From the NCBI GenBank assembly GCA_938034415.1, contig CALHLE010000064.1:1-60515 (forward strand): 60,515 nt of DNA. Direction: 5' to 3'. The translations under genes were made by a program, and so were the position numbers. Positions 38,830 to 48,353 of the stretch are shown one piece after another. Numbering within the stretch: the stretch's first letter is position 1; each line of letters starts with the position of its first letter. Source of the DNA: an uncultured Anaerolineae bacterium. GTDB taxonomy: Bacteria > Chloroflexota > Anaerolineae > J036 > Brachytrichaceae. The notes below the pieces were generated by a model that was given only the letters and a program-made list of their open reading frames with translations, was not told the DNA's origin and made no database searches.

Positions 38830-40413
38830 TCAATCCACGGCATTGATGGGTGTCGTGGGGTAGTCAACGCGCGCGCGGGCTGCGTCCTGGATGACCTTCA
38901 TGGCCGCCAGCACGATGTGCTCTTGCCACGGTCGCGCGGCTACCTGCACGCCCACCGGCAGGCCGGCGCTGCCGATGTCCACGCGGCGCGCGGCCATGTC
39001 CACCACGTCGAGCGCGAGCGGTCGCGCGACTGCTTCGTTGGGACGCACCCGCGTGACCGGGACGACGCCGGCCGGGTAGCCCAGCAGGTTATAGACGATG
39101 GCGTATGCGCCGCCGGTGATCAGCTCCCGGCTGGCGCCGTGCGGCCAGGCGGGCGAGAAGCAAGCCGGACTCAGCACCCCGTCCAGCGGCCCGCCGTCGG
39201 CGCCGTCCATCGCTGCCGCGAAGGCGCGGCGATACGCTTCGGCTTCTTTGATCAAGCGCGGAATGTCCTCGGCGGCGAAGCCGATGTTGTCGAACTGCCG
39301 GGCGAAATGTGCCTGGCGCGCGGCGGCCAGCACATGCCGGATGCGCCGCAGTGTTCTGGGCGAGCGTTGCGCCAGCCAATACAGCAAGGCAAGCTGCGGT
39401 TCGGGCTTGTCGCGCGCCAGCGCAGCGCGAAAGACCGACGCGCCGTTGGCGGTGAGCAGGCGCACGTAGAGGGCTTCGGCCCGTCCAAGGTCTGGGGGCT
39501 GCCACTCGATCACCTGTGCGCCGGCGGCGCGCAGCATATCTGCGGCTTCGCGCACGGCGCGCGCGACGGCGGGCGAGGGCTGCATCAGCCCATCGTAAGT
39601 GAAGAACCCCAACCGCAGCTTCGACACATCCACGGCGTCCGGGTCTCCTAGCGGCTGCGGCGACGGCAGGCGCGGGTGGGGCAGGGTGCCGATCAGCCGC
39701 AGGGCCAGCGCGAGATCGCTCACGTCGCGCGCCATCGGCCCGACGACGCAGGTGATCGGCCCGAACTCGAACGCCAGATCGGAGAACCGGCTGTAATCGT
39801 GCGTGCGCAGCGAGGTCGGTTTAAGGCTGGCGATGCCGCAGAAGTGAGCCGGCAGGCGCAAGCTGCCGCCGATGTCGGTGCCCAGGCCGAGGGGTGAGCC
39901 GCCGGCGGCGATGATCGCGGCTTCGCCGCCGCTGCTGCCGCCGGGCGTGCGCATCGCGTCCCATGGGTTATTGGTCCGGCCGTAGAGCGCGTTGCTGCTC
40001 TCGTTGTAGATCAGCGCCTGCGGCACATTCGTTTTGCCGATCGCGATCGCGCCGCATGAAACCAAGCGTTGAACGTAGGGGTCAGTGGTTTGTGGGATGT
40101 CCTCGCGCCGCGAGGGCATCCCGAAGGTGCTCGGCGTGCCCACGAGGTCAAGGCATTCTTTGATGGTGATCGGCACGCCGTGCAAGGGCGGCAGCGGCTC
40201 GCCGCGTGCGCGACGAGCGTCGGCCTCCCGGGCCTCGCGCAGCGCCTGGTCGAACCGCTTGACGACGATGGCGTTGATCTTGGGGTTAACCGCTTCGATT
40301 TGGGCGATGTGCGCCTGAACGACCTCAGTCGAGGAGATTTCGCCGCGCGCTATCTGCGCAGCCAAGCGGGTGGCCGAGAGACAGGTGAGCGCGCTTGCCG
40401 ATGCATGAGCCAT
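38830..40413 (-). CDS. Amidase (amidase signature family)
   Basis: The 527-residue enzyme has the Ser-Ser-Lys triad segments of the amidase signature family: PITIKECLDLVG (Lys), RTPGGSSGGEAAII (cis-Ser region) and LGTDIGGSLRLPAHFCG (nucleophile Ser). N-terminal TRLAAQIARGEISSTEVVQAHIAQIEAVNPKINA matches GatA and fatty-acid-amide hydrolase types. It lacks the gatB/C neighbours expected for the transamidosome, so it is more likely a general amidase. Upstream in-frame ATGs exist; the one at 40413 fits the family's N-terminus best. It is convergent with the homocysteine methyltransferase gene, 20 bases apart. Confidence 0.9.
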   Translation of the reverse strand: MAHASASALTCLSATRLAAQIARGEISSTEVVQAHIAQIEAVNPKINAIVVKRFDQALREAREADARRARGEPLPPLHGVPITIKECLDLVGTPSTFGMPSRREDIPQTTDPYVQRLVSCGAIAIGKTNVPQALIYNESSNALYGRTNNPWDAMRTPGGSSGGEAAIIAAGGSPLGLGTDIGGSLRLPAHFCGIASLKPTSLRTHDYSRFSDLAFEFGPITCVVGPMARDVSDLALALRLIGTLPHPRLPSPQPLGDPDAVDVSKLRLGFFTYDGLMQPSPAVARAVREAADMLRAAGAQVIEWQPPDLGRAEALYVRLLTANGASVFRAALARDKPEPQLALLYWLAQRSPRTLRRIRHVLAAARQAHFARQFDNIGFAAEDIPRLIKEAEAYRRAFAAAMDGADGGPLDGVLSPACFSPAWPHGASRELITGGAYAIVYNLLGYPAGVVPVTRVRPNEAVARPLALDVVDMAARRVDIGSAGLPVGVQVAARPWQEHIVLAAMKVIQDAARARVDYPTTPINAVD

Positions 40414-40632
40414 GCCGGCAATCATGGACGCAGCCGCGCGCATGCGCAAGCGCCCGCATCGTCTAAGGCCGGCTGCAAGCACACGCTGTTTCGACGCCGC
40501 AGATGTTGTCCTACGCCGCGCAACCGGCAAAAGGTGGGCGCGGGCGTCGCTTGCGCGCGTCACGCCTTACAGGGAAGCGCGCATTGCGAAGAGCGGCGAG
40601 TCCAAAGTCCAAGTTGATCATCCGGCATTGCG

Positions 40633-40671
40633 TATACTTCCCCGGCATATGCGAATTTGATAGAGGGAAGC
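40633..40671 (+). promoter_or_regulatory. -10 hexamer and Shine-Dalgarno of fabI
   Basis: TATACT (40633-40638) gives a leader of about 35 bases. AGAGGGAAG, ending at 40670 or 40671, is a good Shine-Dalgarno eight bases before the ATG at 40679. The rest of the 265 bases between the amidase start and fabI shows no other gene. Confidence 0.5.
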
Positions 40672-40678
40672 ATCATTC

Positions 40679-41473
40679 ATGGCACTACTCACCGGTAAGA
40701 CCGCGCTTATCTTTGGCGTCGCGAATGACCACAGCATCGCCTGGGGCATTGCGAAGGCCTTTCACCGCGAAGGCGCAACCCTCGGTTTCAGCTACGCGGG
40801 GGAGAAACTCGAGCGGCGCGTGCGCCCGCTGGCCGAATCGCTCGGCTCCGACTGGATCGAGCCTTGTGATGTGAGCAAAGACGAGGACATCGCGACGGTG
40901 ATGGAGAAGGCCCAGGCGCGCTTCGGCGCGATTGATATCCTGGTGCACTCGATCGCCTTTGCCAACCGCGACGACTTAAGCGGCCCTTATCTGAACGTCA
41001 CACGTCAAGGCTTCATGACCGCGATGGACATCAGCGTGTATTCGTTCACGGCGCTGGCCCGCGCTGCTGCGCCGCTCATGCGGCCCAACGGCGCATTGCT
41101 GACGCTGACCTACATCGGCTCGCAGCGCGCCGTGCCGCACTACAACGTCATGGGGGTCGCCAAGGCCGCGCTGGAGGCCAGTGTGCGCTATCTGGCTGCC
41201 GACCTCGGCGCGGATGAGCGGCGCATCCGCGTCAACGCCATCTCCGCCGGGCCAATTCGCACCCTGGCCGTCGCCGGCATCGCCGGCTCGCGCGCGCTGA
41301 TCAACGAGTTTAGCAAGGTCAGCCTGCTGCGTCGCAACATCACCATCGAAGACGTCGGCAACGCAGCCGCCTACCTGTGTTCCGACCTCGCCGCCGGCGT
41401 CACCGGCGAAGTGCATTACGTGGACGCCGGCTTCAACGTTGGCTTCCCACTCGGCGACGACGCCGACGGTTGA
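40679..41473 (+). CDS. fabI: Enoyl-[acyl-carrier-protein] reductase FabI
   Basis: The 264-residue SDR-fold enzyme has the FabI opening LTGKTALIFGVANDHSIAWGIA, the GFSYAGEKLERRV stretch, the catalytic pair in YIGSQRAVPHYNVMGVAKAALE (Tyr and Lys six residues apart), and RVNAISAGPIRTLAVAGI. It reduces enoyl-ACP with NADH in the last step of each fatty-acid elongation round, and is the triclosan target type. The gene stands alone, away from other fab genes. It has a leader and a Shine-Dalgarno, unlike its leaderless neighbours. Confidence 0.95.
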   Translation: MALLTGKTALIFGVANDHSIAWGIAKAFHREGATLGFSYAGEKLERRVRPLAESLGSDWIEPCDVSKDEDIATVMEKAQARFGAIDILVHSIAFANRDDLSGPYLNVTRQGFMTAMDISVYSFTALARAAAPLMRPNGALLTLTYIGSQRAVPHYNVMGVAKAALEASVRYLAADLGADERRIRVNAISAGPIRTLAVAGIAGSRALINEFSKVSLLRRNITIEDVGNAAAYLCSDLAAGVTGEVHYVDAGFNVGFPLGDDADG

Positions 41474-41525
41474 TGGTCGCCTCTGGGCGCTCTGCTCCCT
41501 GGTTTGCCCCTATGCGCGCCGACGG

Positions 41526-41584
41526 TACAATGCTCAAGGTTACGCTGGCAATTCATACGACATCCTTCAAAACAGGAGAGCAAG
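41526..41584 (+). promoter_or_regulatory. -10 hexamer and Shine-Dalgarno of the duplicated lipoprotein gene
   Basis: TACAAT (41526-41531) and, about 45 bases later, AGGAGAGCAAGGG just before the ATG at 41589. A normal leadered gene. Confidence 0.45.
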
Positions 41585-41588
41585 GGTG

Positions 41589-42533
41589 ATGAAAACAAAA
41601 CTGCACGTGCGCGCGTTGTCGGCCCTTGTGTTGGCCGCTTTGATCTTGACGGGCTGCGGCGGAGGCAACCCCTTCCGGTTGGTCTTCCCTCGCATTTTTG
41701 TCGAAGTAGATGAGGAGGGCTTCCCCACCATCGCCGGCATCAGCCCGGCGGTGCTGAGCTTCTTCGGCGTGGATCCCAACCTGTTAAAGATTGACCCAGC
41801 GACGGTGGGCAAGCTGACCGATTCCAACCTTCAACACGTCGAGTTGCTCTTCCGAAACGACGGCCTGTATTGGTGGGCGAACGGCAAGGCCCTCGTCCCG
41901 CTGACCTGGGACGACGCTTCGTTCGACAACACGAAGGATCTGATCAACCGCTTCGTCAAATTGGACGAAGCCACAAGCGGCATAGTGAATAACGTGCTTC
42001 TGCCGGTGGCGCGCAGCATGGAGCAAAACATCATCATCCGCTTCCCGCGCAAGGACGGCGAGGCCGAGATTCCGTTGCGCGAGATGGGCGGGCCGTTGCC
42101 CGCGCCGGGCGCAGCGGTTGATCCTTCGCTCATCGGCGGCCTGCGCTTGACGTTCGACGATGCGGGTATGCCTTCGGTCGCCGGCGTGTCGTTCAGCGAG
42201 ATCGAAAAGCTGGCCGGCGCAGACCTCAGCGCTGCTAAGCTGCCGCTCGACACGGTTCAGCAGATGAAAGATGCCGGCATTCAGCACGCCACCATCCGCA
42301 CGACGCCTGAAGGCATCAAGATTTGGGCAAACGACAAGTCGCTGCCCACCTTGCGTTGGAGCGAGGAGACGTTGACCAACACGGCCGATACACTGGCCAG
42401 CCTGGAACTGATCGAGCCGGCGCTGAGCGCGGCGATCAAGCAAATCCTCCCCTATCTGAATCGCGCTGATATCGATCTGGTCCTCAAGTTCCCAACCGGG
42501 GGCGCTGCGCCCATTCCCGAGCCGGCGCGCTAG
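41589..42533 (+). CDS. Lipoprotein with two tandem copies of an unknown domain
   Basis: The 314-residue protein has a lipoprotein signal with lipobox LTGC (Cys23). The mature part is two related halves, about 37-163 and 185-309. Matching points are FPTIAGIS / MPSVAGVS, the NLQHVELLFRNDGLYWWANGKALVPLTWDD / GIQHATIRTTPEGIKIWANDKSLPTLRWSE block, and the ends IIIRFPRKDGEAEIP / DLVLKFPTGGAAPIP. The pattern looks like an old internal duplication. I do not recognise the domain. It should sit on the outer face of the membrane, perhaps as a ligand-binding or structural protein. A strong hairpin terminator follows. Confidence 0.7.
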   Translation: MKTKLHVRALSALVLAALILTGCGGGNPFRLVFPRIFVEVDEEGFPTIAGISPAVLSFFGVDPNLLKIDPATVGKLTDSNLQHVELLFRNDGLYWWANGKALVPLTWDDASFDNTKDLINRFVKLDEATSGIVNNVLLPVARSMEQNIIIRFPRKDGEAEIPLREMGGPLPAPGAAVDPSLIGGLRLTFDDAGMPSVAGVSFSEIEKLAGADLSAAKLPLDTVQQMKDAGIQHATIRTTPEGIKIWANDKSLPTLRWSEETLTNTADTLASLELIEPALSAAIKQILPYLNRADIDLVLKFPTGGAAPIPEPAR

Positions 42534-42548
42534 CCATTAGCCGACGCT

Positions 42549-42584
42549 GCCGCGCCCCCTGCAATCCGCTGGGGGCGCGGCGTT
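42549..42584. terminator. Bidirectional terminator between convergent genes
   Basis: GCCGCGCCCCC (42549-42559) and GGGGGCGCGGC (42571-42581) pair perfectly over 11 bp with an 11-base loop, followed by GTTTC on the plus strand. It lies between the lipoprotein stop (42533) and the stop of the oxidoreductase (42585), so it may serve both. Confidence 0.7.
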
Positions 42585-43688
42585 TCAGGGGTCGAGCGTG
42601 CCTTCGCGCAGGTCGGCCGGAAGCGGCGCAGGGCGCTCACAGACGCTCTCAATCGGGATGTGCTGGCCTGCGTTCGACGCGTCGTGGATCGCGTGCATGA
42701 TGTCGAGCACGTGATAGGTCAGCGCACTGTTGGCGCGGTGCGGTCGGCCCGACTGCATCGCATAGGCCATGTCGGCCACGCCCAGGCCGCGCGACTGTCG
42801 GCTGTAGGGGCGCGTGAGCGGCACATCCGTCCACTCCTTCTCGCCGGCCTTTGCAATGCGCACCGGCCCGCCGAATGAGTTGGGGTCGGGCACTTGCAGC
42901 GACCCTTCGCTGCCGTAGATCTCGATGCAGGGCATCGAATGCTTCCACACGTCGAAGCTGGTGACGATTGTGCCGATCGCGCCAGATGCGAAGTCGAGCA
43001 CGCCGGCGACGTGCGTCGGCACGCGCACCGCGATCGTCTGCCCGCGCTTGGGTTGGCCGGTGATGGTGCGCTCGGGGAAGGTGATGCGGGCCGAGCCGGT
43101 GACGCGCTTGACCGGGCCGATCAGCGTCACCAGCGCGGTCAGGTAATACGGCCCCATGTCGAACATCGGGCCGCCGCCGGGCTGGTAGTAGAACTCCGGA
43201 TCGGGGTGCCAACTCTCGTGGCCGTGGCCCATCATGAACGCCGTCGCAGCGACCGGCTCGCCGATCGCGCCTTTGTCGATCAGCTCGCGGCAGGTCTGGA
43301 TGCCTGCGCCCATGAAGGTATCCGGCGCGCCGCCGACCCGCAGGCCCTTCGCTTGGGCCAGGGCGATCATGCGCTGGGCCTCTTCCCGGCTGGGTGCCAG
43401 CGGCTTCTCGTTATACACGCTCTTGCCGGCTTCCAGCGCGGCGATGCCGACTTCGCCATGCGCCTTGGGGATGGTCAGATTGATGATGATCTGCACGTCG
43501 GGATGCGCCAGCAGCGCCTCGACGCTGAAGGCGCGCGTGTCGAACTCGCGCGCGCGGGCTTCGGCGCGCGACATGTCTAGGTCGGCGCAGCCGACCAGGT
43601 TGAGGATTTCGAGCGACTTACACGCGCGAAAATACAGCGGGCTGATATTGCCGCAGCCGATGATGCCGACGTTGACTTGAGTGGTCAT
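42585..43688 (-). CDS. Gfo/Idh/MocA family oxidoreductase
   Basis: The 367-residue protein starts [20 protein letters not shown] (NAD(P) loop). It has [15 protein letters not shown] (the EKP motif) and a C-terminal alpha/beta substrate domain with [26 protein letters not shown]. Family members oxidise or reduce sugars and inositols. The closest uses are in sugar catabolism, but the substrate is unknown. The ATG at 43688 fits the N-terminus; an upstream in-frame ATG would add an unlikely extension. No sugar transporter is adjacent. Confidence 0.88.
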   Translation of the reverse strand: MTTQVNVGIIGCGNISPLYFRACKSLEILNLVGCADLDMSRAEARAREFDTRAFSVEALLAHPDVQIIINLTIPKAHGEVGIAALEAGKSVYNEKPLAPSREEAQRMIALAQAKGLRVGGAPDTFMGAGIQTCRELIDKGAIGEPVAATAFMMGHGHESWHPDPEFYYQPGGGPMFDMGPYYLTALVTLIGPVKRVTGSARITFPERTITGQPKRGQTIAVRVPTHVAGVLDFASGAIGTIVTSFDVWKHSMPCIEIYGSEGSLQVPDPNSFGGPVRIAKAGEKEWTDVPLTRPYSRQSRGLGVADMAYAMQSGRPHRANSALTYHVLDIMHAIHDASNAGQHIPIESVCERPAPLPADLREGTLDP

Positions 43689-43736
43689 GGAATTCACGTT
43701 GTTTGGTAAGGCTATACGGATTACGGCCATTATCAA

Positions 43737-44597
43737 TCACGGCGCGGGATTTGCCGTCGGCAACACGGTCATCGTCGCGGCCGCCGCCAAGGCGAGCGCG
43801 CTCACCGCTGCTTCGGCTGCGATGCTGACGCGAAAGCGGCGCGCGGCTTCGTATGACGATGGCGCCCGCGCGCGCCATGCGCGAAGCTGCGGGCTGATCA
43901 CGAACTGGTGAAAGGCGCCGAAGCCGATCAGCGCGGCGAAGAGGCCGATCTTGATCAGCAGCGCTCGCCCGTAGTCCGTGTTGAGCAGCGCCTCGAAGCC
44001 GCCGACGAAGCTGGCGCTCTGCATGATGCCGGTTAGCCCGATCACCAGCACCGACATCATGGCCAGCGGCGAGAACTTCTCGATGGTTGCGCCGAGGTCG
44101 CTCAGCAGCCGACGCTGGCGCACCACGATCGGCGCAAGCACGATGGCGAAGTAAGCCACGCCGCCCAGCCAAACCGCAGCAAACGTGAAGTGGACCCAAT
44201 CCGCCAGCACCGGCAACACCCATTCCGGCTGCGACGCGCTGCGGCTCGATAGGCTTTGGGTGAGGATGAGCGCAGCGCTGGCGGCGATCAGGATGGGCGC
44301 GTCGCCGCGTCCGCTGCGCAGCGCGCGCGCCATACCGCCTAGCAACGCCAGCCGCGCGGCGAACAAGACGATATCCCTTGTCGCCGCAGCGCCATCGAAG
44401 AGGCGCAGGGCGAATTCCAGGACGAACGCGAGCGCGGTCAGGAGAGCCGCCCATCGCGTCAGGCGCGTGCGCGGCGCTGCCGCCGCTGCGCGCAGCGCCG
44501 CCGTTGCCTGGCCGCGCATCGCCAGCGGCGTAAACGCGACGGCGCCGGCCAGCAAGACCAGCATGGCGAAGACGAGCCAACGCGCGAGCAAGCTCAT
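43737..44597 (-). CDS. CopD-like membrane protein
   Basis: The 286-residue protein has about eight membrane helices and the CopD-domain marks: [21 protein letters not shown] in the middle, with His and Trp in the helix, and [33 protein letters not shown], where the histidine after the last helices is typical. CopD proteins are tied to copper import or haem-copper assembly, often next to CopC; no copC is here. A four-base overlap links it to the upstream methyltransferase gene. The role is likely copper handling, by family only. Confidence 0.8.
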   Translation of the reverse strand: MSLLARWLVFAMLVLLAGAVAFTPLAMRGQATAALRAAAAAPRTRLTRWAALLTALAFVLEFALRLFDGAAATRDIVLFAARLALLGGMARALRSGRGDAPILIAASAALILTQSLSSRSASQPEWVLPVLADWVHFTFAAVWLGGVAYFAIVLAPIVVRQRRLLSDLGATIEKFSPLAMMSVLVIGLTGIMQSASFVGGFEALLNTDYGRALLIKIGLFAALIGFGAFHQFVISPQLRAWRARAPSSYEAARRFRVSIAAEAAVSALALAAAATMTVLPTANPAP

Positions 44598-45439
44598 TTG
44601 TGCGCCACCACCCCGAACGCCTCCGGCCTGGGGGTCACTTGCTGAAAGCCAACCCGCTTCAGGCGCTCGACGACGCCGCGCGTCACGCGGCTGCCGGAAG
44701 GGCTGTTCAGGTCGCCGATGTAGTGGAACAGCCGGCCGCTCGGCCTGAGCACGCGATACAGCTCGGCGTAAAAGTCGGCGGAATACAGGTCGCCGGCTAA
44801 AGCAAAGGTGGGCGGGTCATGGATGATGCGCGAGAAGTGCGCATCGCCGAAGCGCGTGATTGCGTCGGCGCAGTCGCCAATGATGCGGGTGATCTTTGGA
44901 TCGTGGAACAGCGCCTGCGACCATGGGTTGAGCCGCGCGATCTCCTGCGCGGCCGGATCAAGTTCGATGGTGATCACTTCATCGGCGACCTTGGCCGCTT
45001 CGATAGCCGTGTAGCCCAGGCCGGTGCACGTGTCCAGCACACACCCGCGCGGCGCCGCGGCTCTGACCTTCGCCAGCGTGTCGTGATATGGATCGGTATC
45101 CTTGATGCGGTGCATCGGCAAGCCGGAGACCAGCAGGGTCGGCGCGAGAGGCGTTGGATACAGGCTGTAGGCGCGGCCGGTCGCCTCGGAGTAGATTTGT
45201 ATCTTCTCTGCATCTTCGCCAATGCGGTAGCAACCGTTTTCCGATGCGGCGACCTTTTCGATGACCGGCCAGGCGATGCGCCGCCCGTCGGGCAAGGTGA
45301 CGCCGTCGGCGTCAACTGCAACGTCGCAGCGCGAGCAGTTGAGGTCGAGCGAGGTGCGCGCCGTGGCCTGGCCTGCGCGCTTGGCCTTGAGCAGCGGCCT
45401 GGCCTGATAGTGCGAGAGCACGACCGGACTGAAAGCCAT
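44594..45439 (-). CDS. SAM-dependent methyltransferase (COG2521-like)
   Basis: The 281-residue protein has the SAM loop [17 protein letters not shown], the acidic end of strand two in VITIELDP, a GDCADAI stretch, and [39 protein letters not shown] with the DPP motif. The layout is that of the small archaeal-type COG2521 methyltransferases whose targets are uncertain. The DPP motif would allow N-methylation of a base. The N-terminal part (1-90) is a small beta domain with [19 protein letters not shown] hexamer eight bases before the ATG at 45439 supports this start. It overlaps copD by four bases. Confidence 0.78.
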   Translation of the reverse strand: MAFSPVVLSHYQARPLLKAKRAGQATARTSLDLNCSRCDVAVDADGVTLPDGRRIAWPVIEKVAASENGCYRIGEDAEKIQIYSEATGRAYSLYPTPLAPTLLVSGLPMHRIKDTDPYHDTLAKVRAAAPRGCVLDTCTGLGYTAIEAAKVADEVITIELDPAAQEIARLNPWSQALFHDPKITRIIGDCADAITRFGDAHFSRIIHDPPTFALAGDLYSADFYAELYRVLRPSGRLFHYIGDLNSPSGSRVTRGVVERLKRVGFQQVTPRPEAFGVVAHK

Positions 45440-45447
45440 CGGCGCGG

Positions 45448-45453
45448 AGTGTA
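45448..45453 (-). promoter_or_regulatory. -10 hexamer for the methyltransferase-copD pair
   Basis: TACACT on the minus strand, eight bases from the ATG at 45439. Confidence 0.35.
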
Positions 45454-45517
45454 TCGCAACGCGCTGAGCGTCTGTGTCGCGCGACTGGCTATCTCTGCGA
45501 TACTTGGCTGCTGATAC

Positions 45518-46513
45518 ATGACTGATCACGCCTTTCTCGTCACGGGCGCGCTGGGCTGCATTGGCGCGTGGACGGTGCGCAACCTCGTCCGAGCCGGCCT
45601 GCGCGCCGTCGTATTCGACCTCGGCGCAGATCTCCGCCGCCTTAGGCTGATCATGACCGAGGATGAGCTATCGCGCGTGGCATTCGTGCGCGGCGACATC
45701 GCCGACTTCTCGCAGGTGGAGCGGGTGATGGACGAATACGACATCACCTACGTGATTCACCTGGCCGGCTTGCAAGTGCCGTTCTGCCGCGCCAATCCTG
45801 TGCTCGGCGCGCAGGTGAACGTGGTTGGCACGGTCAACGTGTTCGAGGCGGCGCGGCGGCGCGAGGGACGCACGCAGCGCGTGGTGTACGCCAGCAGCGC
45901 AGCGGTGTATGACGTGGATGACGCCAAGCCGGGGGAACCGCTGCCGCACGACGCGACCGGCCATCCGGCCACCCTCTACGGCGTCTACAAGCTGGCCAAC
46001 GAGGGCACGGCGCGCGTGTATTGGAAGGAGAACCAAGTGTCCTCGATCGGGCTGCGGCCGTACGTCGTGTTCGGGCCTGGACGCGACCAGGGCCTGACCT
46101 CCGCGCCGACCAAAGCGATGTTTGCCGCCGCGGTTGGTCAGCCCTATCACATCCCATACGGCGGACGCGCCGATTACGAGTACGCCGACGACATCGCTAA
46201 GACCTTCATCGCCTGCGCGACGATTCCGTTTGAAGGCGCGGCGGTTTACAACACGCCGGGCGTGGCGCTGAGCATGCGCGATGTGGTGAGCGCCATCGAA
46301 CAGGCCGCGCCGGAATCGCGCGGCCGGATCACCTTCGACGACAAGCCGCTGCCCTTCCCGGAGACGATGGACGGCTCGCCGCTGGAGCAGTTGCTCGCGC
46401 CGGTGGGCGGCGTGCCGCGCAAGCCGTTCGCCGAGGCGGTGGCGGAGACGATTGCCCTCTTCCGGCGAGCGGTCGCCGACGGGCGGATGGCGCGAGATGA
46501 AATGTTGCGGTGA
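45518..46513 (+). CDS. NAD-dependent epimerase/dehydratase (extended SDR)
   Basis: The 331-residue protein has the extended SDR marks: [15 protein letters not shown] (NAD loop), [16 protein letters not shown], a catalytic YGVYK, and [18 protein letters not shown]. These enzymes epimerise or dehydrate nucleotide sugars. The second domain includes [18 protein letters not shown]. It stands between convergent and divergent neighbours, near glycosyltransferase genes, which suggests surface-sugar synthesis. GATACT 13 bases upstream is a weaker -10 candidate. The product sugar is unknown. Confidence 0.87.
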   Translation: MTDHAFLVTGALGCIGAWTVRNLVRAGLRAVVFDLGADLRRLRLIMTEDELSRVAFVRGDIADFSQVERVMDEYDITYVIHLAGLQVPFCRANPVLGAQVNVVGTVNVFEAARRREGRTQRVVYASSAAVYDVDDAKPGEPLPHDATGHPATLYGVYKLANEGTARVYWKENQVSSIGLRPYVVFGPGRDQGLTSAPTKAMFAAAVGQPYHIPYGGRADYEYADDIAKTFIACATIPFEGAAVYNTPGVALSMRDVVSAIEQAAPESRGRITFDDKPLPFPETMDGSPLEQLLAPVGGVPRKPFAEAVAETIALFRRAVADGRMARDEMLR

Positions 46514-46522
46514 TCTTGGGCG

Positions 46523-47215
46523 TCAAACGTCCTCGGTGACGGCGCGCAATGCCTTCGCCAGGCCGCGCAGGTCATCTGCCGATAGCTTGCTCAGGTGCAT
46601 GGCCAGCTTCAGGTAAGGCGCTGCGCTCGGCGAAGTGACGAACGCGCGCGTCTCATCCGGCAGCGCATCAAAGCGCATGTGCTGCTCCAGCCGCAACTGC
46701 GACTCGCCGATCGGCCCGATGCCCAGATCGAGCAACCGGTCAAGGCGCAGGCCGTAGTGGGCCATGGCGCGCTCCAGCAGCGTGATCGCGATCGGCCGGC
46801 GTCCCAGCTCGTAGGCGTTTAACTGTCCGCCGGTCAGCCCCATCGCTTGCGCGGCGGCTTTCAACGATTCCCCGCGCTCCATGCGCGCCTGCTTCAGCCG
46901 CGCGCCGACTACCCGCGCGCGAAGCTGCATCAGCGCTTGTAGATTGCTGACCTGGGCTTGTGGCAGACGTTTGGCCTCTTCCTCGTAGATCAACGCGTGC
47001 ACCGGCACGTTCAGATAGTAGGCGAGCGCCTCGAGTTCGGTGAACGTCGGTTCGCGCGTCCCGTCCTCGTAGGCGGCGAACCGTTTGGAAGAGACGCCGA
47101 TGAAGCGGGCGCAGTCTTTCTGTGAGCGGCTAGCCGCTTCGCGGGCGGCGCGGATCAGCCGGCCGATGGTCATGCGCCTCAACGGGGCGGTGTCGAGTGG
47201 CGATGGATCAGGCAT
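46523..47215 (-). CDS. Regulator with two XRE-type helix-turn-helix domains
   Basis: The 230-residue protein has two Cro/C1-type HTH domains. The first is about residues 15-72 (AAREAASRSQKDCARFIGVSSKRFAAYEDGTREPT). The second is about 104-160 (RLKQARMERGESLKAAAQAMGLTGGQLNAYELGRRPI). A helical C-terminal region (about 170-230) ends in SADDLRGLAKALRAV. Two linked HTHs can bind a long or bipartite site. It is divergent from a glycosyltransferase gene, with 28 bases between starts that include a GGGAT-TGT-ATCCC palindrome, a likely operator. The ATG at 47215 is chosen since the first HTH begins shortly after; a TACAAT hexamer 12 bases upstream is consistent. Confidence 0.82.
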   Translation of the reverse strand: MPDPSPLDTAPLRRMTIGRLIRAAREAASRSQKDCARFIGVSSKRFAAYEDGTREPTFTELEALAYYLNVPVHALIYEEEAKRLPQAQVSNLQALMQLRARVVGARLKQARMERGESLKAAAQAMGLTGGQLNAYELGRRPIAITLLERAMAHYGLRLDRLLDLGIGPIGESQLRLEQHMRFDALPDETRAFVTSPSAAPYLKLAMHLSKLSADDLRGLAKALRAVTEDV

Positions 47216-47224
47216 AATCTGTAG

Positions 47225-47237
47225 GGGATTGTATCCC
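47225..47237. promoter_or_regulatory. Palindromic operator candidate between the XRE gene and the glycosyltransferase gene
   Basis: GGGAT TGT ATCCC, a 5-bp inverted repeat around three bases, in the 28-base divergent region. It overlaps the minus-strand TACAAT (47228-47233), so binding there would block the regulator's own promoter. Confidence 0.35.
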
Positions 47238-47243
47238 GCACTC

Positions 47244-48353
47244 ATGAAAATTGCCGTCAACGCCTGGTTCCTCGACTCACCGGACGCGCAAACGACGGGG
47301 AGCGGACAGTATGCCGCCCACTTGATCGCGGCGATCAAAGAATATGCGCCGGAGGCGCAGATCGAATGCGTATTGCCGCGCCGACGCGGCGATTGGTCTA
47401 AGTTGCGCTTCGAGCAGCTCGAGTTCCCGGAGGCCGCTCGGCGCATGCGCGCGGACATCGCCTTTGTGCCGTACTGGGCGCCGCCGCTGCGCAGCGATGT
47501 GCCGGTGGTGGTGACGATCCACGACGTGATCCCGCTTGCGCTGCCGGCCTATCGCGGCGGGCCTTTGCAGCGCGCCTACGTCGGCTTGGTGCGCGCGGCG
47601 TCGGCGAACGCAGCCGCCATCCTCACCGATTCCAACTTCAGCAAGGGCGACATCCTCAAGTATCTCGCTGTGGATGCCGCGCGCGTCACCGTCGTGCCCC
47701 TGGCCGTCGAGCCGCGCTTTACGCCGAACGTGCCGGAAGAGGACCTCGCCCGCGTCCGCGCGCGCTACGATTTGCCAGAGCGTTACGTGCTTTACCTGGG
47801 GGGCTTCGACCCGCGCAAAAACATCGAGACGCTGATGCAGGTGTATGTGTGGTGCGGCGAGTCCATCGGCGAAGAATATCCGCTCGTCATCTGCGGCGAA
47901 CCTTCCACGCCGGTGGTGACCGACGGCGGCGAGCGGCTCTCGCTGGCGCGCATGGCCGAGCAACTCGAGGTGAGCGACGTGGTGCGCTTCATCGGCCGGG
48001 TTGCGGAAGAGGATAAGCCGGCGCTGTATGCCGGGGCGCGCTGCTTCTTGTTCCCCTCGACTTATGAGGGCTTCGGACTGCCGCCGCTTGAGGCGATGGC
48101 CTGTGGCGTGCCGGTCGTCGGCAGCAGCGCGGCCAGCATCGGCGAGGTAGTCGGCAACGCCGGCATGTTGGTCGAGCCGAAGGACGCGCGGCGCATGGCC
48201 GGCGCGCTGATCGCAACCTGCATCGAGGACGACCTGCATGAGCGGCTGCGTCGGCGCGCGCTGTTGCGCGCGGCCCAATTTACCTGGGAGCGCACGGCGA
48301 TTGAAACGTTGGCCGTGTTCCGGCGCGTATGCGATGAGCGAAGCCGAACGTGA
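47244..48353 (+). CDS. Glycosyltransferase family 4-type protein (GT-B)
   Basis: The 369-residue GT-B enzyme starts MKIAVNAWFLDSPDAQTTG. It has TIHDVIPLALPAYRGG, the nucleotide-sugar part RYVLYLGGFDPRKNIETLMQ and the GT4 signature FLFPSTYEGFGLPPLEAMACGVPVVGSSAASIGEVVGNAG (E-x7-E). It probably adds mannose or a related sugar to a surface glycan. The upstream regulator gene is divergent and may control it. It overlaps the following DUF2723 gene by 20 bases, so the two are coupled and likely share a surface-glycan job. Confidence 0.9.
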   Translation: MKIAVNAWFLDSPDAQTTGSGQYAAHLIAAIKEYAPEAQIECVLPRRRGDWSKLRFEQLEFPEAARRMRADIAFVPYWAPPLRSDVPVVVTIHDVIPLALPAYRGGPLQRAYVGLVRAASANAAAILTDSNFSKGDILKYLAVDAARVTVVPLAVEPRFTPNVPEEDLARVRARYDLPERYVLYLGGFDPRKNIETLMQVYVWCGESIGEEYPLVICGEPSTPVVTDGGERLSLARMAEQLEVSDVVRFIGRVAEEDKPALYAGARCFLFPSTYEGFGLPPLEAMACGVPVVGSSAASIGEVVGNAGMLVEPKDARRMAGALIATCIEDDLHERLRRRALLRAAQFTWERTAIETLAVFRRVCDERSRT

